Assembly: GCF_051106095.1 (NCBI RefSeq)
Contig: NC_135789.1
Location: 19,515,501 to 19,579,500 of the forward strand
From: Pogona vitticeps
Lineage: Eukaryota > Chordata > Lepidosauria > Squamata > Agamidae
Direction: 5' to 3'
Length of the DNA stretch: 64,000 nt
Shown here: positions 1 to 12,706 of the stretch, one piece after another
Numbering within the stretch: the first letter of the stretch is position 1
Layout: each line of letters begins with the position of its first letter
Program-made: the position numbers and the translations under genes
The notes under the pieces: generated by a model
What the model was told of the DNA's origin: nothing
Seen by the model: the letters and a program-made list of their open reading frames with translations, nothing else
Databases searched by the model: none

Positions 1-255
1 ATTATGCCCTTTGGTAGAAGACAAAAAAACATGGTCTTGGACTATAAATGGGAAATCTCTAGGTATGGCCCTGCAATCCACTGGGGACAGAAAAGCTCAT
101 ATACAATATGCAGCTACCCAAGGGGGAAAAACAGTGAATGCCATCTTAAGTTTCTACCATTCCAAAGGGGGTCAATATATTCCAGCAGCCCAAAAACCTT
201 TGGGCATAGGTGGTCAGCCAGATGCTCTACGGCACCTTTATAGGGCCTTCATCTA

Positions 256-1871
<1,616 letters not shown>

Positions 1872-2775
1872 TAGCTGCTTTGATCTGATAGAGCGGGTTC
1901 TGATTAAATTCATTAGAGCAATTCTTGAAGTTCCAAGATACGTAACAAATGCACAAATTCATTTAGAGACAGGCTCACTAACAATGGTAGTCAAAATTAC
2001 ACAAGCCTTCCTTCAGTACTGGTTTAAAATAAATTTTCAATTACATGGATTAACCCATCTACTTCTAGAGGACAATTTTCAATTGAAATGGTTGAAAGCA
2101 GTCCTAAACAAATTGCAAGTTATGGGCTTCTCTTCACAAGCAATATTATGCAATGGGACGAAGCGAAATCAGCCCTTAAACAGAGAATAATGGACATGGA
2201 AAGACAGGTAGAACTTAGTAGATTTAGAGTGATAGACATGCACAAATATTGCTTGCTCCCCATGGCCTATGTATCACAGCTCGAGACATATAAGTTTAGG
2301 AAAGCCTTTACTCTGGCTGGATGTGAGGCCTTTCCCTCAGCGGTGTTGGAAGGCAGATTTAAGAAGATCCTGAGGGAACAGAGACTCTGCCCTTGTGGAT
2401 CTGGTGAGATAGAACCTATTGAGCATATGATGCTCAGATGTAACAGGCATAATAAGATTGGAGGAAAATATATTACACCTCTCTTAAAAGACATCACAAG
2501 CCAACCAGACTCGGACTACTGTAACCAATTGTTAATTGATCAAAATCGGACTACTACAGAACTGGTAGCAAAATTTTGGGCGGCATGCCATAGTAGCCAG
2601 AATAGATAGCCCAGCCTTTAGACATTGGTCTTTTATTGTTATATTTGTAGTTTTATTCCTTTTTGTTTATTTGATTTGGCTTTTTGCAATATATGTCAGT
2701 ACTTTTGAAGCTCTGCATTCAATTTTGTTTTCTGTACAGCTTGATGCTGTAACAATAAAGTATGTGTGTATGACC

Positions 2776-3127
2776 ACCCTCGACAATCCAACTGTGATGT
2801 TAATACAGTCCCAACTGTATGCCTGGATGATCTCAAAATCCAAACATAAAACGTATACTGGAGGGGGCTCACTCTTTGGAAAGGCAGTTTTCCCCAGTCT
2901 CATGAAAGAACCAGACAATCTTAAAACACACATCCACAAACACACAAATCACGCAGTAAGCAAGAGAGCTGCCAGATCTCCAGTTCTAAGATGACAATAT
3001 CGGAGAGTTCCTTAACCTTCTGCTTTGATGTCACAGAAAACCAAAACATGGAGAAGTTACTATTCTGGTCTCTGCAGATGCCTGAAAGTCACCCTCCCCA
3101 GCGGTCTCTGGCTCTAGTTTACAGGAA
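2776..3127. other. No gene seen
   Basis: Sequence between the LINE 3' end and the BovB fragment. I see no coding pattern, repeat unit or RNA gene that I can support. Confidence 0.5.
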
Positions 3128-4035
3128 TTTGTTGTTGTTTAGTCATGTCTGACTCTTCATGACCCCATGGAACAGAGTACACCAGGCCCTTCTGTCTTCC
3201 ACTGCCTCCCCGAGTTGGTTCAAATTCATGTTGATAGCTTCTATGATACGGTCCATTCATCTCATCCTCTGTTGTCCCCTTCTCCTCTTGCCCTCACACT
3301 TTCCCAACATCAGCGTATTTTCCAGGGAGTCTTCTCATGAGAAGGCCAAAGTATTGGAGCCTCAGCTTCAGAATCTGTCCTTCCAGTGAGCACTCAGGGT
3401 TGATTTCCTTTAGAATTGATAGGTTTGTTCTCCTTGCTGTCCAAGAGCCTCCTCCAGCAGCACAATTCAACAGCATCAATTCTTTGATGGTCAGCTTTCT
3501 TTATGGTCCAGCTCTCGCTTCCATACATCACTACAGGAAAAACTATAGCTTTGACTATGTGGACCTTTGTCCACAATGTGATGTCTCTGCTTTTTAAGAT
3601 GCTGTCTAGGTTTGCCATCCCTTTCCTCCCAAGAAGCAGGTGTCTTTTAATTTCGTGGCTGCTGTCACCATCTGCAGTGATCATTGAGCCCAAGAAGGTA
3701 AAAGCTCTCACTGCCTCCATATCTTCCCCTTCTATTTCCCAGGAGGTGATGGGACCAGTGGGCCATGATCTTAGTTTTTTTTATGTTGCGCTTCAGACCA
3801 TTTTTTGCACTCCTCCTTCAACGTCATTAAGAGGTTCTTTAACTCCTCATCACTTTCTGCCATCAGAGTAGTATCATCTGCATATTGGAGGTTGCTGATA
3901 TTTTTTCTGGCAATCTTAATTCCAGTTTGGGATTCCTCCCATCCTGCCTTTTACATGATATATTCTGCATATGTTAAATAAGCAGGGGGACAATATACAA
4001 CCTTGTACTCCTTTCCCAATTTTGAACCAATCAGT
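3128..4035 (-). mobile_element. RTE-BovB LINE, 3' fragment
   Basis: The plus-strand text starting TTGTTTAGTCATGTCTGACT followed by CTTCATGACCCCATGG is the reverse complement of the well-known BovB 3' end. On the minus strand, 3720-3394 encodes the RT C-terminal region with FLGSMITADGD, GRKGMANLDSI and VMYGSESWTIKK, all typical of RTE-BovB ORF2. Only the last 0.9 kb remains; it is 5' truncated and its frame is broken at both ends. BovB is known to be widespread in squamates and horizontally transferred among vertebrates, and it mobilises Sauria SINEs. Confidence 0.92.
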
Positions 4036-4799
4036 TGTTTATACCAATAAACAAGCACAATTCTAAGCAGGTCTACAGAAGGGAAAATTGCTCCCTGTAA
4101 AATAGAAAGTTAAAGGGTGAATGTGACATCTCTTCCTTAACCTCCAACACCTCTTCTCCTTCCCCCAGGAAAAGAGAGGAAGGAGAAGAAGGAAAAGGGT
4201 GAAGACCAGCCACTTTCAGCCAAATGCCTGCAAGTAAATTGCAAATTGGAGTGAGACGCCTATCCTGCTTTATTCGTGAGCCAGATTTGGGAGATTGCTG
4301 ACAAAAGGCACATGTCGTGCTTTGAAATGCACCATATGGAAATATTTAATACTCTCTTTAAGCAGTTTTGCATGCAACTCCTTCTGTATGTACAAAGAAG
4401 ATTCTGAAACCCCTCATCAATCTGCCTGTGTGAAAGATAAAGACTGATTTTGTCTCTCTAGGTGAGAGGCAAGAAAATTCTGATATGACATAACTTGGAA
4501 TAAAGAACAGCAGGTGTCTTGTGTTTACTCCTGATTTGGGAGGGTGGGGAATAGAAACTCTGTAGGCTTGACAGATTGCAGTTACACAAGCATCATTTAA
4601 TACCTAAAATAGCCATGATATCAGAGATGACACGTTTTACGCATACTATGTGGTTGTTTGTCACTAGAGGTAGAAAGACTTTTTAATCGATATGATAAAC
4701 TTTTACTGTGTTAGGCAGTAACTCAGGGGAAATAGACAAAATCAACATTAATGAGGTACAAAATCATGAGAAATAATACATATTAACCAGAGAATGGGG
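4036..4799. other. No gene seen
   Basis: AT-rich sequence with no long reading frame and no repeat I can name. It contains a purine-rich stretch at about 4165-4200. Confidence 0.5.
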
Positions 4800-6720
4800 T
4801 AAGGAGAATTCAACATTATAAGGAAACAGTAAGTCTCAAAATTTTAGTTAAGTAGTTTGCCACCACCTCAGTGAGGGGAGCACAGCGATCACTCAAGAAG
4901 ATTGGGTGAAGAGCAGGGAAGTGATGTGAAAAGGGAATTAGCCAGTGATCGAAAAAGAGCTTGCGATGGGAGTGGTGTGCTCGGCATCTAAATAGAATAT
5001 GGTCTAAGGTGTCGGGCAGCAAATGAGAGAAAAGTCTTTTGTCTTTAGGGATTTTGGAAAAGTGACCAAAATGCATGGCCAACAGGAAGATGTCAAACCA
5101 AGCTAGCATGAAATCTCTCTGCCACGCAGGATTAGTCAATAGATTGAAATAATTTAAGGGATATTCTAAAACGGGATAAGATGAAAAATTTGGGAGAACA
5201 TGTGGGATTAAGGTCACTGAGATGTTCGCACTCCCACTGATATAACTTGGCTTTGATATGAGAGTGAGTGAGAGAGATAATTCCAAATCAAAGAGTGATT
5301 CTAGTGCAGTGGTCAGGGAACAGGGGTAAATTATCCCAAATGGGATAAAAATTAAAATCCTGGGGATAATGAGGACGCAACCCTAACCTCCTTCCCTCCT
5401 CTTCCTCCTCTGCCCAGAGGGGGGTCCCCGGCTGCCCGATCGCCCCCTTCTCCGGCCCAGCTGCGATGGGCCCCGGCCGGTGGCATACAGCAGCCGAAGC
5501 GGTGGCGGGGCCAGCCATGGCGGAGGGTGAGCCCGGAGTGAGTGGCCAGAGCGCCCCAGCCAGGAGGATCCTCTCCTTCCAGTGTCCAGAGAGGTGGATC
5601 GTGAAGGAGGGGGGCGGGCACGGCCATGACAGCGGCCCAGGAGGAGCCCATTGGGTGGCAGCAGTGCTCGGCTGGCCATGTGGCTTCCTTTGGTGGCGCC
5701 TCCATGCCAGCCAGGCCTGGCAGAACCTCACCCTCCTTGCAGCAGCTGTCGCAGTGCTTTGACGGCAAGGCCCGACACGGCCACCCCGGCAAGCAGCCGC
5801 TGGTGCCAGTGCCGGAGCGGGAGGCAGCCCCCTGGCAGGCAAGCCACCTGCTGCTCTTCAAAAGCTGCTCAGGAGCTACCTGCTGGTGGAGAAATGGAGC
5901 TGCCCCTGCGGAGCCAAGGACTGAGCCGGAGGCAGCAGCCTGGGTGCAGGTGGCGAGGCTTCGTCAGCGGTGCTCGACTGGCCATGTGTGACCAAGATCC
6001 TTGTAAATCAAGGGGGTAATGTCAGCATATATACATTTTTAGGGGGTAAAAGTTTAAAAAGTTCACTGACCCCTGTTCTAGTGGGGTATCAATGGATGAC
6101 ATTTTAGAATAGGAAAGTTTCAAATGGATAAGTTGTATCCATTTGGGGGAGTAAGAATCTCAACAGAAGATAAAGTAATGAATCCGGGGGCCTGGTTAAA
6201 AACAAATGAAGCCAATATTTAATGGTGAGACCAAGCCATAGTTGAGGGGAGATGGGTCCCTAATTCAAGTAGGATAGAGGCAAGTCGAGTGGAATTTGGA
6301 AGGCCAAGGATTTTCCTAAAGAAAGAAATCGCTAAGCGGTCAAGGTCAGAGTGGGCCGATGCAATCCAAACAGGAACTCCACATAATAGTTGTGAGATAA
6401 TTTTGGTTTGGAATATATGGAGAGCAGCTGGGATAAATTGATTACCAGTGGAAAAGTGAAACTTGGCAATTGCTTTTACATTCTGAGATGTGGATGAAAT
6501 GGCAGCTTTTTTGTGAGGGGACCAATTTAGTTTGTAATGTAAGAGGAAAAATATGATCGGTAGTGGATGCACCAGCAAGAAAGCCAATTTGTTCCATTCC
6601 AGGGAGATTTTGAGATTGCACCCAATATAGGAGTTTGGTTAATAAGCTTCCGGTTCTGGTCTGAGGGAGGAACAGCGTTTCTATCAAGCTCTGCTCCCTT
6701 TTTAATCTTTATTTTTAATA
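4800..6720 (-). mobile_element. Non-LTR LINE ORF2 fragment split by a hAT element
   Basis: On the minus strand, 6690-6440 carries an RT-like stretch (QIGFLAGASTTDH), 6587-6219 a downstream part (NQFIPAALHIFQTKIISQLL), and 5286-4816 the C-terminal end with DTLDHILFRC. The last two match the same positions of the LINE at 1-2775, so the family is the same or close. A hAT element at 5307-6075 separates them. The part upstream of 6587 joins through an internal deletion. It is broken and no longer coding. Confidence 0.7.
5307..6075. mobile_element. hAT-superfamily non-autonomous DNA transposon with GC-rich core
   Basis: A perfect 8-bp target duplication TTCTAGTG flanks the element (5299-5306 and 6076-6083). 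The ends are short inverted repeats: CAGTGGTCAGGGAACAGGGG at the left, and CAGGGGTCAGTGAAC read inward from the right. The 8-bp TSD and CAG-GGTC ends are diagnostic of hAT. It is only 769 bp with no transposase, so it is non-autonomous. The centre (about 5390-5990) is strongly GC- and CpG-rich, unlike both ends, and holds open frames on both strands with no recognised domain. It is inserted in the LINE at 4800-6720. Confidence 0.93.
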
Positions 6721-7172
6721 CTTACGAAGTATTCAACTGCTCAAGTTGATTCATTAAAAGAACTTTGTTTCCCCGATGGTGGCTGGAACCAAAGAGAGCA
6801 AGAAGCACTGAGTCCCCCGGGGGAGTTTATCAGCAACACAATGTTTGGAAAGGACTGAGATTGTTTTGAGGAAAGTTCAAGGTCATACAAGAACTACGCT
6901 GCAATATTGTGAGTTATTTAGAAGATACTTAGAAGTCAATTGTTGGGAGTTGCCTGAGCTATTTGATAAGGAGACACCACAGAAGGCAAGGTAATAAAGA
7001 AATAAAGAAACCACACTAGGATCTGCACTAGGTTTTGCAGACGGCTCTAACTCTCCTGGTTGCAGCTATGATTCAACAGCATGTACAATCACTATCAATG
7101 GTTGTTACTAGAGCCCAGAAAGCTCGTGCTGGAAGTATCAATGCTCCCAGAAGCAAAAGTCAAAGAGCTATA

Positions 7173-8648
7173 CAGTGGGGTGCCGACTTGCAAACGGCCC
7201 GAGGTACGAACTTTTCGACTTAAGAGGAAAGACTTGAGAGGAAAATATTTCCTCGACCTGCAAACTTTACTTTGACTTAAGGAAGGGAGGCGGGGAGAGT
7301 GCGAAACTTGAACGTTCAGTTAACTGTTGGCTAACTGAAAATTCAAACTGACTTTTCTTCCCCTCCTGTTGATTCAGAGGCTGGCGAGGGATCTTGGGTA
7401 GAGGGGACGGTATGGCGGGGAAAAGAGTGCATTGGCCAGCACAGTCCCTGCCACTGATCTGAGCTCCCTGGGAGGAGGAGGAGGAGGGTAGATCAGGTCC
7501 GTCGTGGCTGCTTCCCCTCCCTCCATCACTGCATTTTTCCTTGCATGCCCACCTGGAGCGTGGCCATGCCTTGCCTCACTTTCCTCCCCTCCCCGGAGGA
7601 GAGCAGACCTACTGTCTGCTCTCTCCCCCTCACCTGCTCCTGCGGTGGCTTTGCCTCTCTGTCCGTCTTCTTCCCCAGGCTTGCTCCCCTCCCACCTCCA
7701 CTCCCAAGTGCTTTGCCTCTCTGTCTGTCTTCCCCAGGCTTGCTCCCCTCCCCCTCCACTCCCATGTGCTTTGCCTCTCTGCCCGTCTTCTTCCCCAGGC
7801 TTGCTCCCCTCCCCCCTCAGCTCCCATGTGCTTTGCCTCTCTGCCCCCTGCCTGTCTTCTTACCCAAGCTGGCTCTCCTGACTCCGCTCCAACAAGCTTT
7901 GCCTCTCTGGCCCCTGCCCGTCTTCTTCCCCAGGCTGGCTCCCCTCCCTCAGCTCCCATCTGCTTCGCCTCTCTAGCCCCTGCCTGCCCTCCTCAGAGGT
8001 CACAATCCCATTTGGTCGCAGCCATCGTCTCCCCCCGGGCAAGGATTCTGGCTGCCACCGCCGCCACCAAGTGCTGGACTGACCATGCTGAGGCAAGAGA
8101 CCAGCTCAAAGGTAGAGGTTCTCCTTGGGCATTTTTGTGCTGGAGGAATGGTTGCTGGATTCTGTGCCTTGCTGGGGGGGGGGTTAAGGTTCCCTCCCTC
8201 CTTTGCTGCCCTACTTTTTCCCCAAAAGGTGCTTGGCTTGGCTTGTTTGAAAAGTGTTTTTCAATCTGTTCTGTTGTCTGAAAGGTGTTTGGTTTAAAAG
8301 GTGTTCCCTCCCTCCCCAAAAGGTGTTTGGCTTTGCTTTGCTTACTGAAAAAGTGCTTTTCAAGGTGAAAAAAATGATTTCAAAAGTGCTTTTAAAACTG
8401 TTCCCTGCCTTCCTCCCTCCTTTCCTGAACTTTTCTTGATCTAAGAAAAAAGACAAAAAATATATCCCCCTCTAGTGGTAGAATGCAGAATAGCAGCTTC
8501 CCATTAGTTTCTATGGATGAAAAACAGCAGATACGGAAAAAATGGTTTTCAATGCATTCCTATGGGAAATGCAGATTCGATCTATGAACTTTTCAATTTA
8601 TGAACCGCCTTCCAATACGGATTAAGTTAGTAAGTCGAGACCCCACTG
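7173..8648. mobile_element. Tigger/pogo-like non-autonomous DNA transposon
   Basis: The ends are inverted repeats: CAGTGGGGTGCCGACTTGC from 7173, and CAGTGGGGTCTCGACTTAC read inward from 8648. TA flanks both sides (7171-7172, 8649-8650), the target of the Tc1/mariner/pogo superfamily. Such CAGTGG...CGACTTAC ends are typical of Tigger-like elements. It is 1,476 bp with no transposase. The interior contains a pyrimidine-rich minisatellite (7620-8000) and a degenerate stretch rich in AAAGGTGTTTGG at 8220-8400. Confidence 0.85.
7620..8000. repeat. Pyrimidine-rich minisatellite, unit about 60 bp
   Basis: About five to six tandem units, each beginning TTTGCCTCTCTG and containing TTCCCCAGGCTTGCTCCCCT with CTCCCATGTGC near the end; unit length varies from about 57 to 66 bp. 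It lies entirely inside the Tigger-like element. The long open frames here on both strands are a consequence of the repeat and are not genes. Confidence 0.85.
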
Positions 8649-9205
8649 TAGTAGTGTGCCTTTAACCTCCATTAATCAACAGGACTTTTCCAGTTCCACT
8701 GGGCAAAGGTTTTCAAGGGAATATGTCTTAAGTACTCCATCTATCTCAAACAATCAAGATTTGAACGTGACCATCAGAGATTCCCAAAGAAATGATGTGG
8801 CTGAAGACCCTTCTGGCTACTTGATTGGCAATTGGTCAGTGGACCCACGATTGCAGGGAAGGTCAACAATTTTATCAACGGACCTGCCTGAGAAAAATCC
8901 AAATTTATCAAACACCAATCCAAAGAATATATCCATAGACGAACAAATAGACAAATCTTATGGGCTTGATAATGAAGACATCAAAATTATCTACAGTCAA
9001 TTGTGGGACCAGTGCTTCCTATCTGCAAAATCAACTCAAAGTATCTTCGATAAACTACATGCACTTCATCAAGAAATATTTGATCCGAAAGCAACTCTCC
9101 AACTCATAGCCACCCTGATAAAAACGGGGATTTTGACAGCAGCAGCCCCCCCCCCGGATATTTCCTAACCCAGATTCAAACTTCCACCACTCAGGAAGTG
9201 AGACT

Positions 9206-10058
9206 TGTGATGAAATGTATTTTTCTAATTAGAGATGGGTTATGTAGTCATGTTTTAACCATAGAGGAATCCATTTTGAGTCTGACACAGGCTAAGTTCT
9301 GGAAAATTACTAGTAGTTATTTTCAGCTTCATGTCGCCAAGCTTATCGCTGCAGCTGGAGAGAAAAACACAGCAGAGTCAAAATATTTCTAACCTGAATT
9401 ATAAACAATTCTTTGTGGTTGGTGAGAAAGTAGGGCGTACCCTATGTTAATTCCTTCCTTCGTGATTGGTCGAGTATGTCAAGAAGGGGCAGGTTGGAAA
9501 ATTTACAGGAGGTTGGAAAAAGGGACTCTAGAGAGAGGGAGAGGAGAAGAGAGTTTTGAGTATCCGAAAACATGGCGCTGAATATCTTTGATCCAGACGA
9601 AGGGACCTGATTTAACAATATGGACTGCGTAAGAATACAGTTTATTTTCCTTAGTTTATAGTTTAGATTTTGTTGTGTTCAATAGTTAAGTTTTATAGAA
9701 GGTGCTGAACGTTATGCTGATGTTTAGAAATGAAATTGTAGAGAAATGTTTTCTTTGTTCACTTAAATAAACTCATGTTGTTTAATAATTGGCCTTTCTA
9801 GTCCTTTGAACAGAACAGTTTCCCTATAGATATTGAATTTGGCCTTACGTTACCAAGATTGAGTCACTGAACAGTAAAGATACAGTATTAAGTGGTTTCT
9901 TTTTAGTAAAATCGAAACAGCCTTAAATACAGGTTGTCCAAAAGTTCATGTCCCGGAACTGTGTTGACTCAAGCAGTTCACTTCAATCGGGAATGAGGGA
10001 AGCCTGGATTTTCCTGTTTTGTGGTTTTTGATCTCATTTATGAGACCAATTACTGACA
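9206..10058 (+). mobile_element. Solo LTR, family A, 853 bp
   Basis: Starts TGTGATGAAATG and ends ATTACTGACA, with a perfect 5-bp duplication AGACT on both sides (9201-9205, 10059-10063). An AATAAA signal lies at about 9767. No internal region accompanies it, so it is a solo LTR. It resembles the LTRs at 12707-13729 and 33580-34823 in termini and in the region around the polyadenylation signal (TTTGAACAGAA or CCTGAACAG just downstream). Confidence 0.88.
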
Positions 10059-10976
10059 AGACTCATATACTAGAAACAAACAAGAATAATCCCTGCCTAA
10101 CTCAAAAAGAACAGCATCTTATTCAGAGGTTGGTGGACATAGAGTTGGCCGCAAACTCTGAAAAGGTTCCAGAGACTCAGGCTGAGAATTGCAATGCAAG
10201 CAAAGCTGCTGAGGACCTGAACTTAACCCTTTTAAATGCAGACTTTATACCAATTGATGAATGGCAAGATGCTACCTCAGACGTAAATGGCCCACAGTCC
10301 TCATTTATAGCCCCTACAGATAGGGACAACATACAGCCGGACAGTACCTACCTACAACTTCTTACAAAAGTAGACTCCGGAAAAGAGAAGCCACAGACTA
10401 CAGTCTCACCAACTAACACTGTGAGTCATACAACTGGCCTCTAAAAAGGTCCAATAATACATGGAAAACACCGATGTAACACGGGATATCTTGGACATTC
10501 TGGGTAAAGATTGGGATCCCTTAATGTATATGCATTGTTCATGTATATATCCTACAAAGCCTGAGATGTGGAGGGGGAGGGTGCATCTGTCATTTAAAGA
10601 AAATGGCCATGCTTATCATTTTTGGAGCTTAATATATAAGTTTGAAGATGTACCAATATCATACAAATGGGGAATGCATATAATACACCATAGGCCTAAT
10701 TTTAAGTCAGTTGCAAAACAAAACTTGCAAAGACCATTCAAAACAAGCAGACAGCTGCATGATGCAAATCACAGGGGTACTTTTGATGGGAGGGTAATGG
10801 TTGATGAATTTGGACACAATGTAAATTTTAAAAGGATTCCAACACCTCATGGAAAATCAGAAAGAACTGTTGAGCCCTCTTCTAATTATGAATACTCCAG
10901 GCACAGGGGAAATACCCCCACCATGCCAGTGTTACACCCCCTGAGGCTCAGGAAATTTGGCAGTATTATTTACTAG

Positions 10977-11107
10977 AATGAACAATTTAGCAAGGAGCTT
11001 GGCCCACCAATGAGGATTAGAGAAATTCGGCTGGCACCCTCGCTGGGTGGTTTTAAAAGCCAGTTAAAAATTTGGTTATTCAAGAAGGCCTTCCCTCCAG
11101 TCAATTA

Positions 11108-11161
<54 letters not shown>

Positions 11162-11340
11162 GTCTATTCCATCTTGGTAATCCTCTCTTTAAATTAATTG
11201 TTTTAAATTGAAATTTGTAATTTTATGATTTTATATATTTTTATACTGTTTTGTTTTATTTTGTAAGCCGCCCCGAGTAGACATGGTCTAGAGGGGCGGG
11301 GTAAAAATCAAATAAATAAATAAAATCAAATAAAATTAGA
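10977..11340 (+). mobile_element. L2/CR1-type LINE 3' tail
   Basis: Short C-terminal ORF2 remnant (GGFKSQLKIWLFKKAFP pattern at about 11050-11100), a (TC)n tract at about 11111-11158, then a tail with GCCGCCCCGAGTAGAC and an AAATAAATAAAT end. The same kind of tail is found at 12140-12217. Confidence 0.7.
11111..11158. repeat. (TC)n microsatellite
   Basis: About 24 uninterrupted TC dinucleotides. Confidence 0.97.
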
Positions 11341-11517
11341 GGTCAAGATCTCAGAAAGAAAGTTATCTAGGCCCAGGGCTTTATCAGGTTTTAGAGTATT
11401 GATGAGATCTAAAACTTGGTCAGTGGTGACAAGTGGCCAATCAGGGAGATTAAGAGGATTTCGTGGCAAAGAAGTAGGGGGGAGGTAACTTGTAAATAGC
11501 CCCATGAAAGAATCAGT
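11341..11517 (-). mobile_element. LINE RT fragment
   Basis: The minus strand encodes DLINTLKPDKALGLDN, the opening of a LINE reverse transcriptase domain. The fragment stops exactly where the Gypsy LTR begins at 11518, so the Gypsy chromovirus probably landed in this LINE. Confidence 0.6.
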
Positions 11518-12544
11518 TATCACGTTCCCGGGGGTTACAACAGCAGAGTCCGATAAGCCAGTCCTATGTCAGGAGTTCAGAGAATGCAGAGCCGATATCC
11601 AAATACCACAGCCAAATCACACAACATAGTCCAGGGTCAGAGTCCAAAGACAAATTGCACAACATAATCCAGGGTCAGAGTCCAAAGCCAAAGGTCCAAA
11701 GAACAAGGTTCAAGGTAGTTTCCGCATCGACTTCAAAGTGTTGATGCTCACGTATAAAGCCCTAAACAGTTTAGGGCCTCGATACTTGGCGGAACGCCTT
11801 CTCCCGCCAAGATCTACCCGTGTCACTCGCTCGAGCCAGGAGGTGAGGTTGAGGAGCCTAACGCCGAGGGAGGCCCGGAAGGAGAAGACAAGAAATCGGG
11901 CCTTCTCGGCAGTGGCTCCTCGCCTCTGGAACAACTTACCTCCTGTGATCCGCAGGTCTCCCTCGCTGGGTGTCTTCAAGAAGCAATTGAAGACATGGTT
12001 GTTCCGGCAGGCCTTTCCATCATTCTCCTCTTGACCCCCCTTCTTTGTTTTTGTTTTTTGCTTTGTGTATTATATGATTTAATGTAGTGCCTTCTTTTTT
12101 TTAGAATCGTCTGTCTTCGTTGTTTTATATTATCTTTATGGCTGTTAGCCGCCTAGAGTGGTCCGTTTGGACCAGATAGGCGGGGTATAAATCAAATAAA
12201 TAAATAAATAAAATAAAAATAGTCAGGAGTGTGGATGCAAGCCAGAGGTTTCACTTGTTGCTTCCATGATCTTCTAGCTGCCTGGGAGCTGCTTATATAG
12301 TAAAAACAGTCATTGAACTGCTGGAAGCCTTTTCATCCTGTCAGAACTCAGGGCTAGGATGTTTCTGCGGGTAGCCTTCAGGCGAGCCTCTGAAATTTGT
12401 GTCATAAGTCTTTGCCAAAGCCTGGCCCTCACCCTGTCTACTGGAAGAGGAGAATCTGGGAGTGATTGTGTTTCTAATTGCTCAGCATTCTCCTCAGCTA
12501 CAGTTAACCCCTCAGGTTCCAGATCTTCGGCTGAACTCATGACA
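11518..12544 (-). repeat. 3' LTR of the chromovirus, with LINE insertion
   Basis: Matches 24071-24636 with many differences (for example CACGTTCC-x-GGGGTT at one edge and CATCCTG...AACTCAGGG inside). It ends in TGACA at 12540-12544. An L2-type LINE tail at about 11718-12219 interrupts it. A purine-rich tract directly upstream on the minus strand (about 12545-12580) fits a polypurine tract. Confidence 0.75.
11718..12219 (+). mobile_element. L2/CR1-type LINE 3' end
   Basis: Encodes the C-terminal ORF2 remnant with LMLTYKALNSLGPRYLAERL and LWNNLPPVIR, ending FKKQLKTWLFRQAF, a pattern shared by L2/CR1-group LINEs. The 3' UTR ends with GCCGCCTAGAGTGG, then GGCGGGGTATAAATC and AAATAAATAAATAA. It is inserted in the chromovirus 3' LTR. 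The same ORF2 end is recognisable on the minus strand at about 26100. Confidence 0.8.
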
Positions 12545-12706
12545 CTATCTCTCTCTGCAGGGCTCCCCCCTTCAGATGGGCCAGGTTGATCAGGATAAGT
12601 GGCATGGAATTGCTGTACAAGGTTGGGTGTGTGTAAATTACTGGAGGGTTCCCATGATTGATCCTCAGGGCCGTAACCTGCCCAATCTACGAAGTACTGA
12701 AGACCT

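Larger units (their letters stand above)
7098..10976 (+). pseudogene. Coding-like segment, perhaps a LINE ORF1, broken by two insertions
   Basis: I do not recognise this product. Open stretches lie at 7098-7172 (from ATG, MVVTRAQKARAGS), 8651-9168, 10064-10444 and 10461-10976. The reading frame is the same on both sides of the Tigger-like insertion (7173-8648), so the two sides probably belonged to one gene. A solo LTR (9206-10058) interrupts it again. Composition is that of coding DNA: rich in Ser/Asn/Asp/Gln early on (LNVTIRDSQRNDVAEDPSG), later with aromatic residues (GRVHLSFKENGHAYHFW). A poly-C run at about 9150-9158 may have shifted the frame. No zinc knuckle or RT motif is visible. LINE ORF1 is an inference from neighbouring LINE debris; a decayed host gene is possible. 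Confidence 0.45.

Noticed and set aside
5288-6019. Overlapping frames of 98-184 residues in a GC-rich stretch
   Set aside because: Stop codons are rare in GC-rich DNA; frames on both strands overlap and none has a domain. They lie within a hAT element.
7504-8319. Several open frames on both strands, up to 246 residues
   Set aside because: They lie in the pyrimidine-rich minisatellite of a non-autonomous Tigger-like element; composition explains them.
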